NCBI GenBank assembly: GCA_009885955.1
Contig: VFJS01000088.1
Span: 1 to 64,000 of the forward strand
Origin: Spirochaetia bacterium
GTDB lineage: Bacteria > Spirochaetota > UBA4802 > UBA5550
Reading direction: 5' to 3'
Length of the DNA stretch: 64,000 bases
The position numbers and the translations under genes are program-made. Below, piece after piece: positions 35,601 to 43,661 of this stretch (position 1 is its first letter; each line of letters opens with the position of its first letter). Under the pieces are notes generated by a model. That model was not told the DNA's origin and did not search any database. It saw only the letters and a program-made list of their open reading frames with translations.

Positions 35601-38600
35601 TTCAGGAGACCGGTCCATTACAAACTGCACAACGTGATTCAGGGTGGGGTAGTCCTTTATCTGGAGGTTTTCATCCCTGGCAATTTTGAAGAGGTCGCGC
35701 ACCGAGCCGAAGAGTTCAGCCTGCTTCACCGTGTCAATTCCCAGGTCCGATTCCATATCCAGGTCGAAGTCTATGAGGTTCTCGGGATAACCTGTTTTAT
35801 CTGAAACCATTTTAACGATCTTCTTTTTCACGCCGTCCATAGCTGATCCGGCGGCCATGGCCTTCACTGCTGCCGCTGGTGCTGCCATGGCAACCGGTTC
35901 CGCCGCCATGCCGGCAAACTGGGGCGATCTGTCCTTTACGAACTGGACAACGTGGTTCAGCGTGGGGAACTCCTTAATCTGGATGCTTTCGTCCCTGGGG
36001 ATGTTGAACATCTCGCGCACCGAGCCGAAGAGCTCAGCTTGTTTTACCGTATCTATTCCCAGGTCCGATTCCATGTCCAGGTCGAATTCGATGAGGTTCC
36101 TGGGATATCCTGTCTTGTCAGAAACTATTCCGGTTATTTTCATTTTGATGATGTCGGTTCCGGCAGAAACTTTTGCTTCGGCCTTTATTTCCTTCTGCTC
36201 CGGGGCCTGTGCCTTTGTCTCCAGTGCTGCAGCCGCGTCAGCGGACAACCTTGCCTCAGCCGTTTTCATGAACTTGCTGTCATCGGCCTTCACCCTGAGG
36301 GTCCTGTTGACAACCTCAATCTCGGGATGGGCAAGACCCGAAAGTTCCCCGATCCATTTCAAGTAGAGATTCCTGTCCGTAATCCTGGTTGCGTTCCTGC
36401 TTACCAGTTTCAGGAAGCTCATGGCTATCTGTGAACCGAATCCCGCACCAAGCCTGAGGCCGTATTTTAATCCCGGATATGAACCTCCCTTGCTCAGGTT
36501 GAGCTCGCCAAGTTCGGGGTCGGGTTCCCTGTAGTTTGCGATGGGCGGCACCTTTCCGGTCTGCAGGGCCTTGATGACAACGGCATCCTCAATACCCGCG
36601 GCCATTGCATGCCCGGTGAAACCTTTGGTGTTTGATATGACCACGTCACTGTAGTTTGTCCCGAAGGTGGACTTAAGCGAGACTATCTCCGCCGACGCGC
36701 TTCCTCCCCTGGCCGGGGTGTAGGTTTCATGTGACATGAACAGTGTCTCCCTGGCAAAAACGTCCCGCTTGATGCCCATCCTTTTTTCAGCGGTTGAGAT
36801 AAGCTTCTCCATGACCTGGGATATGTGGCTGATATCGAGCCTGGAACCGTGGAATGCGCTGTTGAGAAATTCCGTTGCAATCACTTCGGCTATGGGCTCC
36901 ATCCCCCTCTTTTTGATTTCCGATTCGGCTTCAACAACAATGCCCACGGCCCCCATGCCGACGATCATTCCGTTTCTCCGCCTGTCAAAGGGGATGGCGG
37001 CCTCCTCGATGGTGTCCTTGGTCGTTGCCGCGCCCAGGGCAAGGAAACCGCTCAGGAACCAGTCCAGTGTTGCGCCTGTGGTAATGTCGTCGGCAGCTAT
37101 GATGATGACCCTCTTCGCCCTCCCTGTCCTGATCCAGTCTTCAGCCGTTGCGATGGCAGTGACCGTCGAAGAGCAGGCTGAATTAAGCTGGATATTGGGG
37201 CCCTTTGCCTTTATGAGTTCTGCAAACTGTGAGTGCCCCATGGAGAGTATTTTAAAGAGGAACTTCATGTTGAATGTGTAAATGTTTTCACCCTTCACGT
37301 CATCATTGAGCATGGAATAGTTATCCGCGTACCATCCGGTGAGCACATCCCTGGTCTTGATATCGTCTATTTTCGATATGAGCGATGAATAGAGGTCAAT
37401 GAGCTCCCTTTTGGCCCTGGTCCCGTACTTGTAGGCAAGCCCCCTGGAGATCTCGTCTATGAGCGAGTCATAGCCCGGGAATGCCGATGCGAATATGATA
37501 CCGGTTTCGTCAGAGAGGCTCTCGGACAGGCCCCAGTGAGTCGGGAGCACGGTGTTCGTCGTTGTCTGCTTGTAGTTCATTACAAGGGGTATGCCGGCAT
37601 CCCTGAGCGCCTCAATTCCCGCGGCAATGGCGAGCTTGGTCGTTGTGTCCAGGGCATCGGTATTTTCCTCCCTGAACCCGTAGTCCTTTTCAAAGTCGAA
37701 TAGGCCCTTTATGCCGGCGAGCTTTATGACTTCCGTTTTGTCCCTTACAACTTCGAATTCAGCGCTGCTGTCCGATGATTTTACAAGGCGGTAGATGTTT
37801 TTTTCGATGATTTTATTTTTGATATTTTCAGATACGAAGTCAATCATATTCTCGCCGTTTGCCAGGCGGTCGAAGTTCCCGTCGTCAAATACCCTGCTCC
37901 GCATTCCCGGAAGGCCCATGGCCACGCCTGAAATCATTATCTTCTCAAGAGAGATGTTTTTGAGCTCCATCTCTTTCTTGTAGTACAGGGCCTCCTCAAG
38001 GTGGTCACTCATGAGTTCGCTGCTTTTCACGGAGTATTCCTCCAGCATGTCCCTGAAAAGATTTTCGTGCCTCTCACGGAAGTTCCTGTAAATGGCATCG
38101 GACGATATGCCGTGGCTATGAACATGGCGCAGGTTATAATCTGACGGCGGTTGCAGATGCTGCCGGTCTTTATCAGCCCTTTCCTCCTTTGCGGACTTTG
38201 CTGCCAGGGCGCGTGCGGTTTTCCCGGCCCTTTCAGGATTTTCCCTGCCGAGGAATTGCGATGTGAGCCGCCAGTCGGGAGCGGACATGTTCCTTCCGTC
38301 CGCTGTTATGCCGTTCCAGTCGATGTCATAACCGTATGCCGACAGTGCAGCCAGGGCGTCATTTATGGAAAATACGCCGCCGCGCTTCGGATGATTTGTC
38401 GCAAAGGCAAAAATAGGCTTCCTGTCGTTGACGTTCTGTACATAGGAGGTGAGGGCCTTTTTCGGACCCAGTTCCAGGTACATCCTTACGCCGTCCCTGT
38501 ACATCCGTTCGATCTGGGAAACGAACTCAACGGGGTTTGCGATGTGGGCCACAAGCTTGTCCACGATTTTTTTCGGGGCATCGGGCCCCTTGGGATAGTA

Positions 38601-41189
38601 TTCGGCGTCTATGTTTCCAATGATGTCGATTTTGGGACTGCTGATCTTTGTATTTTCCAGCACCTTCCTGTATGCGGCTGCCGCAGGTGCAACGATCTGC
38701 GAATGGAAGGCATGGGAGACAGGTATTTCAACTGCCTGTATCCCCATTTTGGTAAAGGCGTCTATTGCTTTTAATACGGAATCGGATTTGCCTGATATTA
38801 CGGTCTGTGCGTAGCAGTTCTTGTTGGCGGCAATGACATAGCCGTCTATGGTTTTTAAAACCTCCTCCACCTTTGGAAAGTCCGTGGATATGCTGGCCAT
38901 CTTGCCCAGGTCATCGATCTTCACATTGGCAATCTCCTTCCCCCGTGCAGCCACGGCATGGAGGGCCGAGTCAAAATCCATTACCCCTGCTGCAATGAGG
39001 GCCCCGTACTCGCCCAGGCTGTGGCCCACCACCATGTCGGGGTTGATGCCGAAACTTTTCACGAGCCGGTACAGCGCGTAGTCCGATATGAGTATGGAGG
39101 GCTGTGTTACCTCGGTCTGCCTCAGCTTTTTCTCAGCTGCTTTTTTCATCTTTTCATCGGCATTCCCGTCGATGAAGATGAGGCCCGATATCCTTTCCCC
39201 CAGGATATCCAGCATTATCCTGTCGCCTTCATCAAAGGTGTCCCTGACAATCTGGTATTTATGATAGAGCTCATTCAGCATGTTCAGATACTGTGTCCCC
39301 TGACCGGGGAAGAGGAAGGCCATCTTGCCCATGTTCCCCTTTTTTCCATTGAGGTTCGCCCCGAAGAATATCCCCTTGTTGGCCATGAAGAGCCATTTTT
39401 TTTCATCGCTGAATGCCTGTTTTGCCGCAGCGAGCTTTTCCGCAAGGTCGTCCAGGGAATCGGCCGATACTGCAAGCCTGAAATTTTTCCCGTTGCTTTC
39501 GGGATTCAGTTTAGCTGATATGTCAATCAGCCGGATGGTATATGTTCCATTGCTCTTCTTTGAGCCTATGAGCCTGATCAATTCATCGGCTTTTTTTCCG
39601 ATGTCGTCCCAGGAGTCGCCTCCAATAACAACAGGTTCGCCTTCGAGCTGTATCTTTATCGGTTCGGAAAGAGGGTGGACCGGCAGTTCCTTAAGGGCTG
39701 CAACGCCTTCCTCTCCGTGTTCCGGAAATTCAATACCGGTGCCATAGGATTTTCTGACAGAAACGGGCATCCCGTTGTGCCCGGAATCCTCTTCTACCGA
39801 TACATGGAAATTTGTCCCGCCGAAACCGAAGGCGTTTACGCCTGCGCGCCTTGGATTGCCGTTTATCCCCTTCGGCCACTCCTCAGGGGAGGTAATCACC
39901 CGGAAGGGAATCTTGCCGAAGCCGATAACCGGGTTGGGCTCATTATAATTGAGCGATGGCGGCATGATTTTATGGTGCAGGGCCAGGGCTGTTTTGATTA
40001 TTGAGGCCGACCCTGCTGCCGCCTTTATATGGCCAATCATAGACTTCACCGATGATACGCCTATTGAACCGGCCTTTAGGGATTTGTCATTCCAGATGCT
40101 GCAGAGGCTCCCCATCTCCGTGGCATCCCCTACGGTTGTGGCGGTGCCGTGCGCTTCGATGTATTGAACTGAAAAAGGATCGAACCCGCCGTATTCAAGG
40201 CCCCTGGTTATCGCAAAGATCTGCCCCCTGGGATTGGGCGCGGTGATGCCTTTTCCCTTGCCGTCGCTTGAGGCCCCCACGCCCCTGATCACCGCGTATA
40301 TTTTGTCTCCGTCCCTCCTGGCATCGCTGATCCTTTTCAGTATATATATGCCTGTTCCTTCGCCCATGACAAAGCCGTTTGCCCTGGCGTCAAAGGGTTT
40401 GCTTCCGTCCGGCGACAGAGCCCCTATCTTGCAGAATTTCACATAGGGCCCCGGGCCCATCATGTAGTCTGAACCCCCGGTTATGACCAGGTCGAATTCT
40501 TTCATCCTGAGCCCCTTCATCGATTCGGAAAGGGAGGCCAGGGATGATGCGCATGCAGCGTCCACGGAAAAATTGGGGCCGTTCAGGTTGAAGATGTTTG
40601 CTATCCGTCCTGAAATAACATTTGCCAGTTCTCCCGGCATGGAGTCCTCGGTGATTTCCGGGAGATCTCCTTTGAATGATTGCTCAAACTCCCTGATTAT
40701 CTCCTCTTTCAGCTTGTGGTCCAGGCCTGAAAAATTTTTTGTTTTCGAAAGGTATTTTTCGATATCACCGAAGAAAATCCGGAGGTTGGTGTAGTCTATG
40801 AGGTCTCCGCCCATGGAGTTTCCAATAATTACCGCGGTGCGTTCCCTGTTAAAGTCCTTTTTATCATACCCTGAATCTTCAAGGGCCTCACCGGCAGCGG
40901 CTATGGCATAGGTCTGGGCCATGTCCATGGAGTCAAAGGTCTTTGGAGGAATCTTGAACTTGAGGGCCATGGCCTTCTTATCAATGGAGTTGACAAAAGC
41001 GCCGATTTTGGAATAGGTCTTGTCGGGCATTGTCCTGTCCGGGTGGTAGTATACTTCCGAATCCCATTTTTCCTTCGGGACATCAGTAATGGCATTGACC
41101 CTGTTTAATATATTATTCCAGAAAATATCCTTATTGTCTGCTTTCGGGAATATGCAGCCAATACCGATAATTGCAATACCTTCATCCAT
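32616..41189 (-). CDS. PUFA-synthase/PfaA-like type I megasynthase, KS-AT-KS-ACP3-KR-DH
   Basis: A 2857-residue iterative polyketide/fatty-acid synthase. Order: KS1 at about 1-450 (VDAACASS Cys near 212, IEAHGTATT, SMIGHIKAAAG); AT at about 650-950 (FPGQGTQ, VVGHSLGEYGAL Ser near 723); a linker; KS2 at about 1105-1600 (LNSACSSTV Cys near 1338, SHETYTPARGG, GFTGHAMAAG); three ACPs near 1710, 1813 and 1931; a pseudo-KR half then KR (FAITGGGYGITSEV near 2243, DYAAAND near 2436); and a hot-dog dehydratase (LKDHAID near 2580, FHGPRFQ near 2720). Each ACP reads LGIDTVKQAELFG, with Thr where the pantetheine Ser is expected. It is related to PfaA, but has KS2 built in and no PfaB, C or D beside it. 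GAGGAGG precedes the ATG. The product is unknown. Confidence 0.9.
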   Translation of the reverse strand: MDEGIAIIGIGCIFPKADNKDIFWNNILNRVNAITDVPKEKWDSEVYYHPDRTMPDKTYSKIGAFVNSIDKKAMALKFKIPPKTFDSMDMAQTYAIAAAGEALEDSGYDKKDFNRERTAVIIGNSMGGDLIDYTNLRIFFGDIEKYLSKTKNFSGLDHKLKEEIIREFEQSFKGDLPEITEDSMPGELANVISGRIANIFNLNGPNFSVDAACASSLASLSESMKGLRMKEFDLVITGGSDYMMGPGPYVKFCKIGALSPDGSKPFDARANGFVMGEGTGIYILKRISDARRDGDKIYAVIRGVGASSDGKGKGITAPNPRGQIFAITRGLEYGGFDPFSVQYIEAHGTATTVGDATEMGSLCSIWNDKSLKAGSIGVSSVKSMIGHIKAAAGSASIIKTALALHHKIMPPSLNYNEPNPVIGFGKIPFRVITSPEEWPKGINGNPRRAGVNAFGFGGTNFHVSVEEDSGHNGMPVSVRKSYGTGIEFPEHGEEGVAALKELPVHPLSEPIKIQLEGEPVVIGGDSWDDIGKKADELIRLIGSKKSNGTYTIRLIDISAKLNPESNGKNFRLAVSADSLDDLAEKLAAAKQAFSDEKKWLFMANKGIFFGANLNGKKGNMGKMAFLFPGQGTQYLNMLNELYHKYQIVRDTFDEGDRIMLDILGERISGLIFIDGNADEKMKKAAEKKLRQTEVTQPSILISDYALYRLVKSFGINPDMVVGHSLGEYGALIAAGVMDFDSALHAVAARGKEIANVKIDDLGKMASISTDFPKVEEVLKTIDGYVIAANKNCYAQTVISGKSDSVLKAIDAFTKMGIQAVEIPVSHAFHSQIVAPAAAAYRKVLENTKISSPKIDIIGNIDAEYYPKGPDAPKKIVDKLVAHIANPVEFVSQIERMYRDGVRMYLELGPKKALTSYVQNVNDRKPIFAFATNHPKRGGVFSINDALAALSAYGYDIDWNGITADGRNMSAPDWRLTSQFLGRENPERAGKTARALAAKSAKEERADKDRQHLQPPSDYNLRHVHSHGISSDAIYRNFRERHENLFRDMLEEYSVKSSELMSDHLEEALYYKKEMELKNISLEKIMISGVAMGLPGMRSRVFDDGNFDRLANGENMIDFVSENIKNKIIEKNIYRLVKSSDSSAEFEVVRDKTEVIKLAGIKGLFDFEKDYGFREENTDALDTTTKLAIAAGIEALRDAGIPLVMNYKQTTTNTVLPTHWGLSESLSDETGIIFASAFPGYDSLIDEISRGLAYKYGTRAKRELIDLYSSLISKIDDIKTRDVLTGWYADNYSMLNDDVKGENIYTFNMKFLFKILSMGHSQFAELIKAKGPNIQLNSACSSTVTAIATAEDWIRTGRAKRVIIIAADDITTGATLDWFLSGFLALGAATTKDTIEEAAIPFDRRRNGMIVGMGAVGIVVEAESEIKKRGMEPIAEVIATEFLNSAFHGSRLDISHISQVMEKLISTAEKRMGIKRDVFARETLFMSHETYTPARGGSASAEIVSLKSTFGTNYSDVVISNTKGFTGHAMAAGIEDAVVIKALQTGKVPPIANYREPDPELGELNLSKGGSYPGLKYGLRLGAGFGSQIAMSFLKLVSRNATRITDRNLYLKWIGELSGLAHPEIEVVNRTLRVKADDSKFMKTAEARLSADAAAALETKAQAPEQKEIKAEAKVSAGTDIIKMKITGIVSDKTGYPRNLIEFDLDMESDLGIDTVKQAELFGSVREMFNIPRDESIQIKEFPTLNHVVQFVKDRSPQFAGMAAEPVAMAAPAAAVKAMAAGSAMDGVKKKIVKMVSDKTGYPENLIDFDLDMESDLGIDTVKQAELFGSVRDLFKIARDENLQIKDYPTLNHVVQFVMDRSPEITAHAAVMKEEIKTSPDFIQPAALKKADTMDGMTDMVRKKIGAAVSEKTGYPEDLIDFDLDMESDLGIDTVKQAELFGTVRDLFSIPRDENLLIKDYPTLNHIVKFVRERSPEFSASPAAMAAPVQVKDPEKVNKALPSGNIRRMITEAVESPLNKEKQTFSLEGLTILITSDGRGISGHLAGLLENSGSRVKVMGLDTISDDKALAAALDEISKSGPFDGIIHLAPLEESKALDEMTFDDWRKSVFRRVKSLFLIAKTMQDEIEKSAKSQKALIVSATPMGGTFGFEDFTAADPIGGGVAGLTKSLSKELGGVLVKVVDFSMKEKPSAIAKNLIDEIRYGGTRVETGYAGKKRMVTQVIYMDVDRESGSGFLLPENPVFAITGGGYGITSEVAKEIAGRFKPRIAIISRAGLPENAKELASLDDTGLKILKDKMVQELKSKHERVTPVMIEREFSRYTTAIEKYRNIEEMKKLGAAEVEYFPCDVSDNAEMKKTISDIEKKFGKIDVIIHGAGLEESKLMRDKKFGDFNKIFDIKADGCYNLMELTRGHDVKAVVIFGSISGRFGNNGQTDYAAANDLLNKYARHMNTRFHGKRRGISMNWAGWQDVGMATRGSIKKIFEEAGIDMIPMGEGVSRVSDELLYGGDSEVIIAGRVGPIDSGGLIAGDRSKALSEASDKIKNSRERYPMIDEILAFSPGRTMSARKNLNPDIDIYLKDHAIDTIPYFPAVMGIESFAEASDLLFPGMNIRAMRDIKFLVPIKIMKNKPVDIFITVTKKGVSGDDIILTASIETEFFNKDGIKLGDNKLHFHGEVVLSKEKFQMKKDSVDGKYKAVITEFKKSGKSLYDKKAIYKRFFHGPRFQVHGGVIDIMNREVLGALAVPDGEIFTFVKNPKFMTDPLAIESALQNSGIYSMSLMGIHSLPDAVGELKFKKIPDGAKDLMILSLFTGDEGDRQVYDTKIMDSAGNVFSEMKGYKMVKTGDLDEKLTFKVKGK

Positions 41190-41375
41190 CGGAAAATCCT
41201 CCTCAAATTAAAGCCTGTCAATTGTGTAAGAGCTACAGTATAGCATGATTGAAAAATTGTGTTTATTTTTTAAATAATAATTTCAGTATGGGGCAAAAAA
41301 TATAGGAAATAAATGATAGACGAAGTATGGAAATTGTCTATGTATTGAAAGCGAAGTATTTCTGAAAATCTGCTT

Positions 41376-41409
41376 TTTACAGAGACTCTCTGTAAAGAAT
41401 CTCTGTAAA
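41376..41409. promoter_or_regulatory. Triple TTTACAGAGA/TCTCTGTAAA site upstream of the megasynthase
   Basis: TTTACAGAGA, one base, TCTCTGTAAA, then GAA and another TCTCTGTAAA. The first two form a perfect dyad and the third repeats the second at a 13-base interval. It sits about 190 bases before the synthase ATG and 38 bases past the stop of the metallo-hydrolase gene. It could be an operator with two or more dimer sites, or part of a terminator; there is no T run. Confidence 0.4.
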
Positions 41410-41446
41410 TGCATGGCAGCCCGTGGAACAGGCTAAAAATACATAA

Positions 41447-42226
41447 TTAATACCACTTGAGAAGCCTGACATCAATCTCTTTATTCACGCTCACCAGTTT
41501 TTTGAATTTTTCAAGGTCGCTGAACTTATTCTCCGCGCCCCTGTAATGAAAGGGATAGACTATCTTCGGCTTGAATTCCAGAACTGCCGATGCTGCCTGC
41601 TCCTCGGTCATGGTGTACGGCAGGTTCATGCAGATAAATGCGGCATCAATATTCTTCAGAGATCTCATTTCTGGAATATCTTCCGTGTCACCTGAATGGT
41701 AGATTCTTTTATCATCAATTTCAAAGAGATAGCCGTTTCCCCTCCCTTTCGAATGGTATTTGAGCCTCTCCTTTGTGGTGTTGTACATGGGCATTGCAGT
41801 TATTGTCATCCCGGCCAGAGTGGTTTTTTCACCGTTGCCGATGATTTTTATCCCTTTGAGTTTTTCTTCCACGGCTTTAGGTCCGAGTATGATGGTTTTG
41901 GCCCCTTTTATCTCCTTCACAAGGTCAACATTCAGGTGATCTCCATGGTTATCAGTGAATATGATAAGGTCAGGATTCGGATATGCTGAGTAGAGTGCCT
42001 TATCGCCGACCGGGTCGATAAAAATGGTCTTATCCTTTATTTTTAAAATCATTGAGGCATGAGATATGGGCAGAATAGTTATTTCATTATTCGCGGTTTT
42101 TATCATGTCTTTCAGCATGGGGCCGGCCTTTTCAACAGGTTTTTCCGGTTTGCATCCTTCCAGTGATACCTGTATGAGCATAAGAGTCATAATCAACAAT
42201 TTCAAGTGAAAATTTATTATTTTCAT
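41447..42226 (-). CDS. UlaG-like metallo-beta-lactamase-fold lipoprotein
   Basis: A 259-residue product with an N-terminal hydrophobic segment ending in LEGC, probably lipid-anchored. The fold follows the UlaG/YtkL-type MBL hydrolases: ITILPISHASMILKIKDKTI, FIDPVGD, IIFTDNHGDHL, IYHSGDTEDIPEM and a final VYPFHYRG. The first metal-binding histidine of the THxHxDH motif is replaced (TDNHGDH), while the second His, Asp and third His remain. Catalysis may be altered, or one metal site lost. A good AAGGAG site precedes the ATG. It lies upstream of the synthase on the same strand with 257 bases between. Confidence 0.75.
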   Translation of the reverse strand: MKIINFHLKLLIMTLMLIQVSLEGCKPEKPVEKAGPMLKDMIKTANNEITILPISHASMILKIKDKTIFIDPVGDKALYSAYPNPDLIIFTDNHGDHLNVDLVKEIKGAKTIILGPKAVEEKLKGIKIIGNGEKTTLAGMTITAMPMYNTTKERLKYHSKGRGNGYLFEIDDKRIYHSGDTEDIPEMRSLKNIDAAFICMNLPYTMTEEQAASAVLEFKPKIVYPFHYRGAENKFSDLEKFKKLVSVNKEIDVRLLKWY

Positions 42227-42526
42227 TTTAACTCCTTAATAATTATATTAAAATTTTGATAGTCACCATTCTCTGCTTCATATAAAATTTTTTGCAATCA
42301 TTTTTTCCGGCCTGCCGAAAGCCCCCTGACTGAATTCGAGTTTCTAAATTTGTAAAAGATTATTGACATTAATTAAATTTTAAAACGATCGTTGCAGGTG
42401 ATTGAAAAAATTAAAAACCATACCCTGTAAAAAAGAAGATTTAATTCTATTCTTATTTCTTCTTAGTAAAGACCAAAGCAAAACGATGAGTGCAGAATAT
42501 GAAAGGAGAAACCCCTGAAAGCCGCC

Positions 42527-43396
42527 ATGCCGGGTACGACCAACCTCGCCCTTACTGATAGTCTGCCGCTAACCTGCACACGTGCCGGCACCTGCTGCCA
42601 TGGAAAAATGGTCTGGCTGAACCCGTGGGAACTGACGCGTATGGCTACGGCAAAGGGCCTGACCCCGCGTGTCTTCCGCGACCGCCACTGCGAGTTTGGC
42701 GGTATCCGTTTACGTTTCGATAATCCGCCCGGCTGGAAGGGACTTGCAGCGTGCAGCCAGTATTTGCCTGATTTCGGCTGCAGCGTGCATGTTGGCCGGC
42801 CATTGGTCTGCCGTTTGTATCCCCTTGGCCGTAAGCGGCGCGGTAAGGAACTCCATTACATTCATCGGGGCAGCAGTTTTCCCTGTCTTGATGGTTGTCC
42901 AAAAGTCGTGGATTTACCGTATCTGACTGTTTCCGACTACCTGTCTTGCCAGGACGCGATGGCCTGCGAAACTGCTCAGGACGGGTATCTGGAACTGATG
43001 CAAAGCCTGGCCGATGGTGCCTTCGCACTCCTGCTTGAAAGCGGTTTGGCCGCATCGGGCGACCGGTTGACGCTGCGCCTATGGCGCGAACTGGGGAAGG
43101 AACATCCCGAACACCTGACAAAGCGCCTTGGTCCCGGGTGGATCGACCGGCTGATGCTGCCCGACATCAGCGATGGGTTGGACGATCCCGCAGCTTTTTC
43201 CCACAGGCATCACGATTTGCTCCAGTCGCAGGCCCAGACATCGTTTGGCAATCTGGGCGATGTCGCCGCGCTGCGCGAAGCGTCGGGATTAATGATGGGA
43301 CTGGCGCTGCACCTGGGCTGTGGACTAGGCGCAAATCCTGCCGAACTAGCCGGGCACTGGATCGTGACAGCAAAGAAACTTGGCGCGCGCGAATAG
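42527..43396 (+). CDS. YkgJ-type cysteine-cluster protein, probably acquired
   Basis: A 289-residue protein with the cysteine pattern of YkgJ-family zinc/iron-cluster proteins: CTRAGTCCHGKMVWLNPWE near residue 10, then CSQY, GCSVHVGRPLVCRLYPLG near 85-105, and FPCLDGCPK. The function is unknown. GC content and codon choice differ sharply from the neighbours: arginine is CGT/CGC here but AGG/AGA nearby, and A-runs are rare. This points to horizontal gain. GGAG lies 18 bases before the ATG, so an unusual upstream start (CTG at 42515) is possible. The frame stays open after the TAG stop. Confidence 0.75.
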   Translation: MPGTTNLALTDSLPLTCTRAGTCCHGKMVWLNPWELTRMATAKGLTPRVFRDRHCEFGGIRLRFDNPPGWKGLAACSQYLPDFGCSVHVGRPLVCRLYPLGRKRRGKELHYIHRGSSFPCLDGCPKVVDLPYLTVSDYLSCQDAMACETAQDGYLELMQSLADGAFALLLESGLAASGDRLTLRLWRELGKEHPEHLTKRLGPGWIDRLMLPDISDGLDDPAAFSHRHHDLLQSQAQTSFGNLGDVAALREASGLMMGLALHLGCGLGANPAELAGHWIVTAKKLGARE

Positions 43397-43588
43397 CGGC
43401 GACCGGGCGACCGGGAGTTTCTAAGGGAGGAAATAGTTCGAGAAGAACGTGCAAAACAGCAGTCCGTAACAAAAAGTGAATTCTGCAGCGTTGTAACAGA
43501 AACCGGGAAACCGGACAAGGGGAAGCCGATTCCTTCAGAATGGGACGAAGGCCGGCCCCGGATAATCAATAATAATTTTTACTCATGA
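43397..43588 (+). pseudogene. Open frame continuing past the YkgJ stop codon
   Basis: Directly after the TAG of the YkgJ-type gene the same frame runs for 61 more codons (through REFLREEIVREERAKQQSV, then FCSVVTETGKPDKGKP and EWDEGRPRIINNNFYS) to TGA. It has no start codon of its own with a ribosome site. The composition is protein-like, so it may be a lost C-terminal domain cut off by an amber mutation, or the tail of another gene joined when the GC-rich segment arrived. I recognise no family. Confidence 0.35.
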
Positions 43589-43661
43589 CTTGTAAATTGT
43601 TCGAACAATTTTTCATGGCAATTTGTGATGGCGGAGCCGTCATACTAGGTTTCCTATATGT

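Noticed and set aside
42486-42556. 10- and 18-codon leader peptides before the YkgJ-type gene
   Set aside because: Too short to support, and in a region where the start codon itself is uncertain.
22944-43399. TAG recoded as a sense codon (FG-GAP gene and YkgJ-type gene both continue past TAG)
   Set aside because: Other intact genes, such as lon and htrA, end in TAG with non-coding sequence after it, and no suppressor tRNA or pyl genes are visible.
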